From Chaetorhynchus papuensis (taxonomy: Eukaryota; Chordata; Aves; Passeriformes; Rhipiduridae), in assembly GCA_013396525.1 (NCBI GenBank), contig VWYX01000891.1, positions 176,633 through 240,632 on the forward strand: 64,000 nucleotides of DNA, read 5' to 3'. The notes beneath the pieces were generated by a model. It was not told the DNA's origin, did no database searches, and saw nothing but the letters and a program-made list of their open reading frames with translations. Both the position numbers and the translations under genes were made by a program. Positions 25,301 to 37,319 of this stretch are shown piece after piece (position 1 is the stretch's first letter; each line of letters opens with the position of its first letter).

Positions 25301-28300
25301 GGAGGGCTGCTCTGGGTGGCACATGTCCTGCTCCCTGTGGATGTGCTCACCGGAGCCACTCCTTGGGTCTTCCTTAATCAGTGGAAATTTGGGCCACATA
25401 GTCCATGGTGTGATTTCTAAAGGCGGATGGTGAATCTACCCCCATTTGGACTTGACCATCCTTCTGGATGAAGGAATGCTGCCCATCCTGTCCCTGGCCT
25501 CAGCCCCACCCTGGTTTGTCCCTCCCTGCAGGTGAGCACCCGAGAGCTGAGGCGCAAGGACGACGAGATGAAGAGCATCCGAGTCAACGCCCTGCTCCAC
25601 GTGGGGGCCATCGTGGCTGTGGACATCTTCTTCCACTTCTTCTACATCCTCACCCTCCCTTCCGACCTGAAGTTTGTGAACCGCCTCTCAGACTGGTCCT
25701 TGGGTGAGTGGCCGTGCTTGGGCACGTTCACCCCTGTACTCAGCTCCAAAGCAGTGGTGAGTGATCCAGATCTCCATCCACCCCCCTTGAGAGGCTTTGG
25801 GAATGACTGTGTTGGACAGGTTTGAGTAAAAACCCCTTGTCCTCCTGCTGGCCACGCACAGAGCTGGGGTTGGGCAGCCCTGGGAAGCACACGGTGTTGG
25901 TCTGACCTTTTCACAGGGTAAATTGTTTAGTTTGGGGTTTAGGAAGCTGAGCACCAAGACATTTTTGTTGCCTTTGGACTGGAAGGGAGCTCAGCACCTC
26001 CAAAATTCAGCAGGACACAGCAAATCACGTGCAGCAAGGCAAAGCCTGAGTGCGTGTAATGAATGTTGTCCATAGAGTGGTCAAACACCAGGATAGGTGC
26101 CCAGAGGGGTTACAGATTATCCCAAAAGAGTCATGTCCAGCACTTAAATGGACAATGTCCAGAGCAACATAATCTCTATTTAAATTGAGTGTTCTCCAAG
26201 CATGGCTGCGCTAGAGACCTCCAGAAGGCAAATTCCTAGAGTAAGTGATGGTACAGCACTGGCCTTCGGCTGGCAGCTGGATAGAGGATTCCAGCTGGTC
26301 AAACCCCTGTCTGATGGCAGCATTTCAGACACCAGCACACAGCAGAGGACAAGCAGGGGCTGGAGGAGCCTTGTGTCTCTCCAGAATGGCGTCTGGAGGC
26401 CAGGATAAAATCCTAATGCAGCTGGAATGTCACTTACATTAATTTAGGGTGTCCCAAGAGTCCTGGATGGACTGATCCCATGTTACTCCAGAGGGAGCTG
26501 AGCTCTTCTGACTGACCACACCTGCCTGGCCCACGGTGGGAGCATCCCTCAATCTGGGAGCTGGATCCCACCAGGATGGGCACATTTTAGCTGCTTTTTG
26601 CAGAGGCATTTGAAATCTGTAGTGGCTGCTCCTGCAGGGTTTGTTTCCCCGTGTCAGACACCTCTTTAAATCAGAGGTTCTGGCCCTGGTTCTGCTGTAG
26701 CATCGACGTTACATCCATGGCCAGAGGGAGCTGGAGTGGGGGGAATTTTGATGGAGGTGCCAATAAAACCTCAGAGGTCAGACCTGAGAATTGTGATGAG
26801 TTCATCACAGCTCAACAAGCCTCAGAGGGAAGGAATGATGATGGAATAAATGACAGTATAAACAGAATTCCTTTACCAAGACCAATAAGCAGTTTGCTCC
26901 CAAATACCCCAAGAAGAGATTGTCCTCTGATTCAAGCCTCTTAAAAACCTTTAGTTTCAAAAGATTTGCTGGTCCAAGACAGCAGTGAGTGTCTTCTTGA
27001 TGTTCTATTTGTTGCAATAAACTCTGTGCTCCCATGGGCCACGATACCCCCAGAAATCCCGATGCATCATTCCGTGCTCCTTTTCCCCCGTTTGATTCCC
27101 ATTTTTGCTCCAGCTGGCCTGGCCTACTCCAATTTGGTGTATGACTGGGTGAAAGCTGCTGTCATGTTCGGGGTCATCAACACCATCGCCAGACTGGACC
27201 ACCTGGACCCACCCCAGCCCCCAAAATGCATCACCATGCTCTACATCTTTGCCGAAACGTGAGTACCCCGCGAGCACGAGCGAAGAGGGTTTGAGAACCT
27301 GCACGAGGGGAGGACTCCTGGGCTGTCCTGGGCAGCTGGTCTGTGAGTTGGAGACCACCTGAAATTATAGTCCAGACCTGGCCACAGCCCAGGGAAATAT
27401 TTGCTTCCAGGCAGGAAGCAACAGATAAGGAGAGAAGTTAAATTCCATCTGTAATGGCAGCTGTCCAAGGAAGGAGCATGGAGGACTTCTGTGAGCGAGG
27501 TCCAAGTTGTGCCTTGCCAGGGGATTGGGTGTTTTCTCTGTTTTAACAGGTTTTTATTGTCACTGTCTGTTTTAACATGTCCTTGTCTTGTTTTAGGCAT
27601 TTTGACAGAGGGATTAATGACTGGCTGTGCAAGTAAGTGTCCGATCCACCACCTCTAGTCAGGTTCAGGGTCTTCCCTTCCATCCCAGAGCAATGAAGCA
27701 TCACATGCTGTTCATCCCAAAGCTGGGGTGTCCTGTCTTCTGGATAAATCCCACTATTTGCTCTGTTTAACCCCAAACCCTTTGAATTTATTGCACAAAG
27801 AGCAACAGCCCCCTCCTCCAAAGCTGGGAATAAAAGAGTCCTGTCCCAAAATCCCTTTAAGTCTGGTGGGTTTAGCATTCCCTCAGAGGAAGAAGAGCCA
27901 GGTTTATATTTCTCTAGGAGGAAAGGGGGACTGAGTCCTGTAGCTCCTGCTGCACCTCCCTCAGCCCTTCACCTCCCTTCATCCATGAGCTCACCCCAGC
28001 AAAGCTGTACTGAGGGAGGTGGCTGCTCTGTGATAAACCCTGAGCACTAGCAAGTCTGAGAGAGCCTGCAGCTCTGGAGACCTCAAGTTATAGCAAATTT
28101 TACCTGCCAGAGAGGGAAAAGTGGATATTTTGTCCTCAAGCATTTATAGGTTTGTAGGAACACAAGTCACAGGCAGTCGGGGCACAGCAAAAATCAGTTT
28201 ATTGCAAGAATGTGCCAGCAGAATATCCTTCCTGTTTTACTGGCGTGTCCTGGACTGACCTGCCCGTGAGGAGCTCGGGAAAAGAGACTCCAGAGGGGTC

Positions 28301-31300
28301 TCCCAGACTGCAGGGAGCACCAACCACCTTCCCTGGCCCTCAGGTACGTGTATGACCACATTGGAGAGAACCACGACAACATCCTGAAGGAGCTGGTGGC
28401 CAGCGTCACCACGTTCGCCGTCACCACGCTGTGGCTGGGGCCCTGCGAGGTCGTTTACATCTGGTCCCTCGTCAACTGCTTCGGCCTCAACTTCGAGCTC
28501 TGGGTGCAGAAGTTCTTCCAGCTGGGGCCCTTCGCCAAACTGGAGGTGAGGAGCTGGGCTGCAGCAGGGATGGGGAGAGGGCAGGGGGGCTGGGGACAAG
28601 CTCTGGTGCTGGAAAATATCCGTGGCTGGTGGGAGCTCACGCTGGTTTGTTGGAGTCAGGTTTTCAGCTGAGGCTGAAGAGCAGAATCCCTGAGGATGCC
28701 GTGAAGCTCCATGGCCTGGCCTCCTGCGTGGCCACCTGAAGCTCTTTCCCTGTGGCCTTTAAAATCATGGAATCATTAAGGCTGGAAAAGACCATCAAGT
28801 CCAACTGTCAACCCAGCACCACCGCCATGTTCACCACTAAACTACATCCCTAAGTGCTGTATCCACACGGGTTTTTTTTAACGTTTCCAGGGATGGTGGC
28901 ATCCCTGGACAATCCTTGGGATCAGCTACTGAGCAGTGCAAGGGAAGCGTGGTCCTGGTGCTCTGTGTCCCTTCATTTTATGCGCTTTGTCACCTACCCA
29001 CAGCAAACTCCTGCCCCTGTGACACTTCACAGGAAATTGGGGTTGGAGTGGAGATTCCAGAGGGAAAAGAGAGGTCCAAGAGAAGCAGGAATGAATCTCC
29101 AATGAGGCATCAAAGTGCCACAGATGGACACAAAATATGAGGTCTGTCCTCGGAAATATGTTTATGCACATGGGGGTAACCCATGGGAATGTTCTGTGGG
29201 GAATGTCCATATTCTATGATCCTGTGGGGAAGTGTTTGCATATTTCCTTATGGGAATTATTTGTTCTTCTTGTTCTACAAAGCATCTTGGCATTCTCCGT
29301 GGTTTTGATCTGATTTCTTTTAAAAGCAAGTGTTTAGATGCTAAAACAAATTATTTTTAAAACACTCCAAAGCTTAGTGCCCAGTCTCTGTTTGGGACCA
29401 AGCTGTCTCAAGGACTTACTGGAAACAAAACTTAGGGAACTCCATCCTGGAAACAATTATGTTCCTTATTTTTTCCCCCCAGTCTAGTGTCTGGAGGTCC
29501 TAAACTGGTTAAATAAAGATCTATTTTGAATAAAAACCATGGAGAGCAATCCTCCTGTTTGCTCTCCTTGTTGAACTCCTAATCAGATTAAGGCTCTCAC
29601 AGGCAGTGAAATCTCCTTCCCTGCGGCACCACAATTCCCAGCACTAAGTGGCCTGGGGATTCACCGTGCTCTTTGAAGGCTGCTATAAACTCCTTCCCTG
29701 CTCCACTCACAGCAGCTGATCCTGAAGATTATGTGCCAGTGACAACTTCACTCTGCTGCTGTCATTGGTTTTGAGCTATTTAAAATTTTTTTTATTCCTA
29801 AGAAACTATTTTTACCAGGACCCAGGAGTGATTTGCATGTAGGGCTAATAATAATCCTGGGATATAACAGATTCTTCTGCCTTGAGGAGTGGCTTACCCA
29901 AGGCAAGAAGTGGAGAAAGCAGGACTCAACCATTTCATTTTAAAGGGGCTCTGATGGAACTGGTGAGGGACTTGTGACAAGGATGTGGAGGGACAGGACA
30001 AGGAGAAATAGATTTAAACTGATAGAAGGCAGGGTTAGATGGGATCTTCGGAAGGATTCTTCCCTGTGATGGTGATGAGGCCCTGGCACTGGTTGCCCAG
30101 AGAAGCTGTGGCTGCCTCTGGATCCCTGGAAGTGTCCAAGGACAGGCTGGGTGGGGCTTGGAGTACCCTGGGACACTGGAAGGTGTCCCTGCCCATGGCA
30201 GGGGTGGGACTGGATGATCCCTAAGGTCCCTTCCAACCCAATCCATTGCATGTGCCTGTGATTCTGCAATTACCATGAAACTATCTAACATCTTGTCCTT
30301 ACCCATGGGACCCAGTCCAGAGTCCCTCATGCACCACAGCAGAAGTTTTGCCTTGTTCTTATATTTCTTTGTCCCAGAGGCACTAAAGGCTGCTCTGATT
30401 TTTGCCTCTTCTCTGGGATCCCAGCTGGAGTTCCCTGGAGTTGCACCGGTCACCCCCTTTCCTTACAGACCCTTTTCCCTCTGCTCCTCTCTCCTCCGCA
30501 GTCCAAACTGTCAGGGGCCATGTCTCGGCGGATCAGGGCAGCTTTTGGGGCAGTGAACTTCTGGGCCATCGTCCTCTACAACATCCTGGCCCTCAACAGC
30601 CTGGAGTTTGCCCTGCTGGTGACCAAGAGACTCCTCGTGATGGGTAAGGTGCTGCCAGCCTTCCCCAGAGAGGGATCCCTGTCTTAATGGAGGGGCACTG
30701 GTACAGGAGCTGAGGACTGGGATTTTGAGTCCTTGTGGGTCCAAAGTGTCCTGGCCACTGGCTTGTGATGTGGCTGCTCCAAATATCCTTAATTCCCATG
30801 TGAAAAGTGCAGGCAGTGGTTTCTTAGTCCCCACGCTCCTCACTGAGTGTTCTGGGGCACCAGCTGCCTTCCAGGTGTGCTTGTACAGCTCCTGGCACAG
30901 CCTGGCACTGGTGTAGCCTCCCAGGAGCACTGCAAGGGTCACATTCACCTCGCCAAGCAGGGCTGAGGCCCCGCCTGTGCAATGGTCCCCTTGCTGGAGA
31001 AAGGGATTTACTCGTCCTGCCTCATTTCCTCTGCTTCAGCAGACATTCCTGCGTCATCCTGAGGGTGACAGGTACAAATCCTCACCCCACAGTCTGTGCA
31101 TTTCTAATCAGTGGGTTGTGGTGCTATTTTGAAGGCTTCTTGAGCTGCCCAGGGTATAAATAACCATCCTCTCTGGCTTGGGGCTGGCGTAGGGAATGGA
31201 TAAAGTCACGCTCTGGGCTCAGTGTGCCAGGAGTGCCTGCCCGCTGAGCTCGCTGGCTTTTGCTGGTTGCATTATTCATTGCAGAGGTCCTGTTTTAGCA

Positions 31301-32023
31301 GGAACAAGCCCTGGATCCACCCCTCTGCCGTGGATACCGGATTTGTGATTGCAAACACTGTCAGACCCTTCCTAAGGGGAGGGAGAGCTCCAGGCTCTGT
31401 CACTGACGTAGGTGACAGAAATGCGTATTTTCCTGGGCGGACACTGTGTCCCCACTAAGTGCAGGGCAAGGCTGGGGTTGATCCTCAGCATCAGTGGGGC
31501 CCAAAGCTTCCAGAAGGTCACAGTGTTGAGCAGCAATGGACATGGGCAGGTTCAATGGGCAGACAGTCAACCATGATGTCTGAACTTGGGGAGCAGAAGG
31601 ATTTCTGGGGGTACGAGGGGCTCAGAGCCCCTCCAGCATGTCCCCTCATTAGCTGCAGTCCGTGGTGCCTTGGTGGGCTCAGGCACCAAGCTGAGCTTCA
31701 TCTAAAATCTGATCCTGAGGGTTTCCCTCTTCTCTCGGTGAAGCTGCAGGGCTGGATCTAGGGTGAAAAATGTCACTGGCCATCATGAGCTTGTGGGACC
31801 TCCCAAAGCTACCTGAGAGGCAGCTGTGCTGGTAAAGAACTGGCCTTGTTGGACAAGCTGACAGGCCCTGGATGACCGTGTCTCCCTCCCTGCTCTAGGT
31901 TTCCCTGTCAGCACCTTGTCCATCTGGTTCATCACGTACTGCGGAGTGCAGCTGATCAAGGAGCGCGAGCGCATCCTGGCCATCAAGGAGGAGGAGAAGG
32001 GTGACAAGGCAAAGGTGGAGTAG
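19340..32023 (+). CDS. HHATL: HHATL, hedgehog acyltransferase-like protein, complete
   Basis: ATG at 19385 in a good Kozak context (caccATGG). Coding exons: 19340-19490 (coding from 19385), 20152-20219, 20544-20657, 20800-20994, 22064-22273, 25532-25703, 27114-27258, 27597-27632, 28344-28545, 30502-30643 and 31899-32023 (TAG). All have AG/GT borders and consistent phases. They give 504 residues, the length I recall for human HHATL. The product is a multipass MBOAT-family membrane protein with hydrophobic helices throughout. Recognisable blocks are DVADFEWVMWFTSFRN, YNFYLPFFFFGPVMTFD, AVDIFFHFFYILTLPSDLKF, HLDPPQPPKCIT and GLNFELW. At the position of the MBOAT catalytic His there is Leu380 (W-L-G), as in other HHATL/GUP1 proteins, so it is probably not an active acyltransferase. 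Family knowledge: endoplasmic reticulum location, interference with Hedgehog palmitoylation, enrichment in heart and skeletal muscle. A consensus acceptor just before 19340 shows that a non-coding 5' exon lies upstream, probably in the CpG-rich block. Confidence 0.96.
19771..19893 (+). repeat. T-rich low-complexity tract (TTTG runs)
   Basis: Runs of T broken by single or double G, in the first coding-region intron of HHATL. Confidence 0.8.
21715..21975 (+). mobile_element. HHATL: CR1 LINE 3' end in HHATL intron
   Basis: CR1 3' sequence with gtgcccagagaagctgtgg and a terminal ccttccaacccaag block, about 90 bp before the HHATL exon at 22064. The octamer tail is decayed. Confidence 0.8.
24141..24420 (+). 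mobile_element. CR1 LINE 3' end in HHATL intron
   Basis: CR1 3' region from acaaggacgagagg to ccattctgtgattccatgg, diverged but clear. Confidence 0.8.
28763..28925 (-). mobile_element. CR1 LINE short fragment, reversed
   Basis: A reversed CR1 tail (atcatggaatcattaaggc) with about 160 bp of 3' sequence, in an HHATL intron. Confidence 0.8.
29945..30265 (+). mobile_element. CR1 LINE 3' end in HHATL intron
   Basis: CR1 3' sequence (gacaaggatgtggagg, then ggttgcccagagaagctg) to a decayed tail, about 240 bp before the exon at 30502. Confidence 0.8.
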
Positions 32024-33064
32024 GGGAGGCACCAGCAGGCTTGTCTCGAAGCCTCGTCCCCCTCCCAGCCACTGCTGCCAGGCCAGCCACTGGCCAGGGC
32101 TCTCCAAGCCCTCCTGACAATCGGACTGCTGTAGCTCATCCACGTAGAAGTCACCTGGAAGGCACAGGTCACCCCCTTGCTGCAGGAAGGATTTTCCATC
32201 AGGCACAGCGGGCATTTCACAGGCTCCCCAGGCGTGGCAGGATGCTGAGGCAGCTCCCAGGACATTTCTTTCACGCCAGAGCCATCCCTGCCATTTTTCT
32301 GACCCTCTGACATTGTGCAGGCCCAGAGATTTCACCCCACAACACTTGGTCCACCAGCACTGGACTCTCCCACAGCCTGTGTCTCCCAGAGGAAACTCTC
32401 CAGGCCCCATTGCTGGAGCTTTTAGGGTCCTGCACTGCTGGATCCAAGAACAACGTGGCCACCACGACCACCATCCTGCTGTGACACGTGTCCTGGGACT
32501 CAAGCCAAACGCCACCTCAATTTCTTTATATGCCACGGACAAAGGTCTAAGCTCACATTCCTGCCCATGGCTGAGGGACAGAACATGCTGTAGCCAGCCC
32601 TTGCTCATCTCCAGCCACCCATCCCTTTCCTCAGCTGCCTTTGGTGTGCCAAGCCCACAGCTGTAGGGCTGAGTGAGCACACAGGTGAATACAACCAAAG
32701 GAGAAAAGCCCCGAATCGAGGGCAGGGACTTGGGGCTGGGTGGTGGAGGGAAAGCCCATGGGAGACTCCTTGGAGGAGTAGACTTTGGGAGTGTGTGAAA
32801 CATGGTGCCTTTGGGGGAAAGGTGGGTTTGTAACTGAAAAATAGCTCTGGCTCTCTTGCACTTTAGAGTAACTCTCAGTGGCCTTATGTCTGAGTTATGT
32901 CAGTGTTTGGTGAGGGCAGGATCCAGACCCCTTTGCAACAGGGGTCCAGACTCTTGGTGCATCCCTGTGGATGAAACAGGATGGGTTCCCTAGCCAGCTT
33001 TCAGCTCTGCCAAAGTAATTTGTGAAGTCCCTGATAAATGTCACTTATTTATGTAGCCAATAAA
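32024..33064 (+). other. HHATL: HHATL 3' untranslated region (candidate)
   Basis: About 1 kb follows the HHATL stop codon and ends at a canonical AATAAA at 33059-33064. No other coding potential is convincing here. The minus-strand reading frame over this segment has no splice or protein-family support. The exact cleavage site is not known. Confidence 0.5.
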
Positions 33065-34364
33065 TGTTGGATAACTCTGGCACCTGCTGCTCATCCCTGC
33101 TACGCTGCTGTGCTGCAGGTGACACCCCAGCAACGAGAGGACAAGGATCTGAGAGGAGCTGAGAGGACAAGGATCTGTTTACAGGTCCTCACCTACCCCC
33201 CAAAAGAGTGGCACAAGGCATTTTTTACTCCAGCAGAAACCCACCTTGGTGGCATTGCCGGTTGGGCTGTGGCTCGATTCATACTCACCTTTATTTTGGC
33301 TCTGCTTTCGTACTCATGTTGATCCTGTGGCCAGCAAACTGTCACCCATGTGGGTTTTGGGTTAGAAGCCAGGTTGGTTTTATTTCTGGGAGCCTGGCCA
33401 ACAATGCTGGGAGTCAGGGGCAGGTATTGTGCCTTGGTGGCATCCTGTCTCATCCCCAAACCTCTCCAGCTGCCAGGCACATCCCTTTTTGACACACCTG
33501 CTGCTGCTGGACTTTTTGTGGGTGTTTCTTGGCATCTCCATTATTCCAGATTTACTTTTTCCATCCAAACAGCTCTGCCACCATGTGCTTCCTGCAGGGT
33601 TAAATCCATCTCTTCCCCTCCCTGGGGCTGTCCTTGCACAGGTGGCAGCACCCTGAGGTGCCGAGACCGAGGGCTCTGTCGCCGTGGTGGCTCAGCTCAG
33701 GTCTGTGGCTGCCTGGGAGGACAGAGTCACCTCCCAGTGTCGGAGTGGGTGACTCACATGGCAAAGCCCAGTGACTCTGCACTGCCCTCCTGACTTGGAT
33801 ACTCCAGGAGAGAAAATAGCCCATTCACTAAGGGTCTATATTTACCCAGCAGCTGCATCTGCTGAAGCTGCCAGAAGGAGCTAATCTTAGACACCAGCCC
33901 AGAGAGTGATCTGTTAGAGACACTTCGTGGGAGAATTTGGGCTTTGCTCTCCTTTTCCAGGAGTTATCTCTTTGGCTTTCACTGCTCTGACAAGCCCAGG
34001 AGGTCTGGTGGGCCAGGAGCACCCTGGTGCTATCTCGGCCAGCTCAGCTTTGCACAGGCCACCCTCAGGCTCACTGAATGCCTCTGCAGGATGGGATTTA
34101 TCCACTGCTCATCTCTCTGGAGAAGAGCATCTCATCTGCTCTGGTTATTGCCTGCCCCTTCATAAAATTCAACCAAGAAGCCAAGAAAAGCAATTATCTA
34201 TTGCAATGAAAAATCCCAGTTAATAGCCCTGCACTGGGCACTTTCTTGTTCAGCCTGACATGGCTAAAATTCCTGCATTCATCCTTTTTGTTCTGACATT
34301 TGGTATGGGAGGGAGTGATCCTGCAGCACTGCATCCCTTTAGGATTTTATCCATGTATCCTCAC
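33065..34364. other. Intergenic HHATL-KLHL40, nothing recognised
   Basis: No repeat, RNA or gene could be supported between the HHATL polyadenylation signal and the ERVL-type LTR. Confidence 0.4.
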
Positions 34365-34894
34365 TGTTGTGGTTTAATCCCACACAGTTTCTCACTCACT
34401 CACCCCCCTCACCCCCCATAAGGAGGAGAATCAGAAAGAAAAGGTAAACAGGTAAATCTGTTAACTGTTTAACATTTGAAATAAAACATAGTGATGATGA
34501 TAATGATAAGGAGAGGAGAAAGAGCAACAGAACCCAAGAGAAACAAGTGATGCTCAACACAATTGCTCATCACCCACTGACTGACACCCAGCCTGTCCCC
34601 AAACAGCAAATTGGCTCCCTCCTAGGTAATTTCCACAGTTACTGGGAATGATGTCCTGTGGAAGGGTATATCCCTCAGGCCAGACCAGGTCAGCTCTCCT
34701 GGCCACGCTGCTTCCCAACTTTTGCTGCAGCTCCTCACGGGCAGAGCGTGAGACATGGAAAATCCTTGACTCGGGGTGAGAACGACTCAGCAAGAGCCAA
34801 AACATGGGTGAGTTATCAACATTATCCCCATCCTAAATCAGGAAAAACACAGCACTGGAGGAGGAAAATTTCTGTCCCAGATAAAACCAGGGCA
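34365..34894 (-). mobile_element. Solo LTR, ERVL-type avian family
   Basis: About 530 bp from TGTTGTGGTTTAATCCC to AAAACCAGGGCA, resembling a very common avian ERVL-class LTR that I recall. The flanks CTCAC and TTCAC form a 5-bp duplication with one mismatch, as expected for ERVL. The transcriptional sense is probably the minus strand. More diverged than the TGATGCC elements. Intergenic between HHATL and KLHL40. Confidence 0.75.
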
Positions 34895-36320
34895 TTCACC
34901 CTCTCCCATGTCCTGGGGGAACTACTGCCCACCTGGGGATGCTCTTCATGACTGTTGGAGTCCACTGGTCATTGGAAATCCCTGGCTGTGGCCCTGTCAG
35001 GTCTGGGGGACAGTGCACCCAGGCTCTTGGAGAACCAGGGCTGCTTCCCCAAGCCTTGGAGCTGCTCCAGCTGCTGGGCAAAGCCACTGACACCCATGGA
35101 GTCCCCCAGAGCAGGCTTGGGACCAGCACAGTGCCCTTTCCCTGGGTGAAACACAAACCTGGGAGATGCCACAGACCCACCAGGTCCCAGAGCTCCTCTG
35201 GGAAGGGCTGTAGCTGCATTTTAGCAGTGGCACCTTGTGGGGTGGGGAATAAGGAAGCAAAACTCAGATGGCAGCACAACGAAAAGGAAAACAACTCAGG
35301 GCTCAAGGGAGATTAAAGGCTGAGGGCAGGGGGAAGTCCCAGCTGGTGGCACAACAACACAGGATTAAACGTGGGATGGCACAGAGCTAATGCAGAGGGA
35401 GCAGAGAAGGGAGGATGGATGAGATCCAGCCCCAGATGTCAGGGAGCAAAGATTCCTGAAGTTTAACCCAGTTCAAAGATCAGCACTCAGCGTTTGATCC
35501 CGTCACAGATGAGCAGCACGGAAGAGCTTATGATGTGAGTTCTGAAAACAGCTTGTGATTATTTCCCTGCTATGTTGGTACTTCCCAGATGCTGCTGGAA
35601 CCACACCAGTACAGAAAGGCTTCCGACCAGTATAGATCTCTCCCTCTTCCTCTCTCCCTCCACTTCTAGAGACAACCACCACGGCAATTTTTATAAATGC
35701 ATCCATGCCAGGGTAAGGGGTGATGTGGCTTTAAATACAGCAAGAATAGTGGCTAATATTTTTTCATAGACTTAATTAAATCGTTAATTAAATCTGTGCC
35801 ATCACTGAGTGTCAGACAGCCCAGAGGGTCCACAGTAAGAGATAAAACAGATCCATGCACAAGTTTTACTATAGGTATAAATAATTACAGCTACTCTGCT
35901 CGCCCGTGTCTGTCAAAACTAATTTACTTCTTTGTGAGCTCCATGGGAATAGCTGGACCTGGACTGGCCATTTCAGGGCCCATGGGACTTCCTAGACATC
36001 CGTGGGCAGGCAAGCAGGACACAAAACCCACTGGAGAACTCAGCCACTATGGAGCATTGGCTCCAGGCCAGGCAGGTTGTCCTGCTGTGGCTCTAGACTT
36101 GGTCATGGGGGTGATGAATCAGAAGATCTGAGCAGGACACCCTCAATGTACTAGAAGGTACTTGTGTTTAGATGTCTTAACCTGTGAGTTGATGCCCACC
36201 ATTTCATTTCCTTTGCTTCTGTTCTGCGTCAGACACTCTCTCTGGCACCAGGATCTGGAAAAGATGGATTTACTGGTGCCAAGGTGCCCAGAGTGTGCCA
36301 CTGGGACCCATTTGCAGGTA
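34895..36320. other. Intergenic, upstream flank of KLHL40
   Basis: No coding sequence. May contain further muscle regulatory elements, but none is obvious apart from the cluster at 36751. Confidence 0.35.
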
Positions 36321-36475
36321 CGATAGAGTCACAGAGTCAGTGAGGCTGGAAAAGAGCCCTGGGATTGACTCCAACCTATGACTGAACCAGACCCTGGCAC
36401 TGAGTGCCACATCCAGTCTTTCCTTAAACACCTCCAGGGATGGTGACTCTACCACCTATTGCAGGGGAAAAGAGC
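36321..36475 (-). mobile_element. CR1 LINE fragment, reversed
   Basis: A reversed CR1 end (gagtcacagagtcagtgagg) with the ggtgactctacc block, about 280 bp upstream of the MEF2 site. Confidence 0.7.
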
Positions 36476-36750
36476 CATCCCTCTCCCACAGTCCTCAAAT
36501 CTCCTGCTTGAGTGAGAATTTGAAAATAACTTCCAGCTCAGGTCTCATATCCTATATAGGGCTGTAATTAAACAGCTCTATCTCCATTTCCCACCCCCTT
36601 CCAGAGCCCTGACAAGTGAATCTAGAGGAGAATAAAGGACAGACCTGTGCAGCAAAGCAGCCCTGGGCAGGAGCTGGCTGGAGCTTGGGATGACACAAAG
36701 CCCACATAAGACCCTCCCTTAGCGCATCTTTCCAGCTTTGACTTCACGGG

Positions 36751-36768
36751 CTATTTTTAGCACAGCTG
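36751..36768 (+). promoter_or_regulatory. MEF2 site next to E-box upstream of KLHL40
   Basis: CTATTTTTAG at 36751-36760 matches the full MEF2 consensus YTAWWWWTAR. An E-box, CAGCTG, begins two bases later at 36763-36768. Further CAGCTG E-boxes lie at 36998-37003 and 37149-37154. This arrangement is typical of skeletal-muscle enhancers and promoters. It fits the known muscle expression of KLHL40, whose TATA box is about 350 bp downstream. Function is inferred from sequence only. Confidence 0.55.
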
Positions 36769-37111
36769 AAGGTCCAGCACTTTCGGAGCAGCCCGTTTAG
36801 CATCATCAGGAGGAAGTCCCAGCCTTGCCACCCATGACCCAAAAGGCAAATTGGGCTGTTAGATTCACCCAGGGGCCGCTCCCCAAGCCCGTGGGTCGCA
36901 CGCGTCCCCTGTGGTGCCACGGCGGTGAAACCTCCCGCTCCCCCCGGGGTGACTCATGAGCTGACAGACCCTTCCTGAATTGCTCAGGCTGGAATTACAG
37001 CTGTTCCCCCGGCCCCCCTCCCTTCCTCCTTGTCCAATGTGTCATATTAAAGGGTGATCGGCTTACACATGCTGCAGTATGGGTTCCTTAAGCTCTGCAG
37101 CGCTGTGTCTA

Positions 37112-37119
37112 TATATAAA
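37112..37119 (+). promoter_or_regulatory. KLHL40: KLHL40 TATA box
   Basis: TATATAAA lies 208 bp before the KLHL40 start codon. A start site about 30 bp downstream would give an unspliced 5' UTR of roughly 175 bases. A CCAAT pentamer is present at 37034-37038. The E-box at 37149-37154 would fall near the transcription start. Confidence 0.65.
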
Positions 37120-37319
37120 GCCCCGAGCTGGAAACTGAAGTACACAGACAGCTGGGAGCGTAGCGAGCGTTTCACATTCCCAGTGTGCCGAGGGTCCGGG
37201 AGCCCGCGAGGCTGCGAGCCCTGCTTGGAGCAAGTTTCCTTACTCAGTTGTAGATATAGCCACCAGTATTTAGCCATAAAAGAAGGATTGTGGAAAGGAA
37301 CGAGCGGTTACTCGTCACC

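Noticed and set aside
31895..32803. 302-residue minus-strand open frame
   Set aside because: Overlaps the last HHATL exon and its 3' UTR on the opposite strand; a shadow.
37290..37319. Upstream non-ATG extension of the KLHL40 frame
   Set aside because: Begins with GTG; the ATG at 37320 has a strong Kozak context and matches the family N-terminus.
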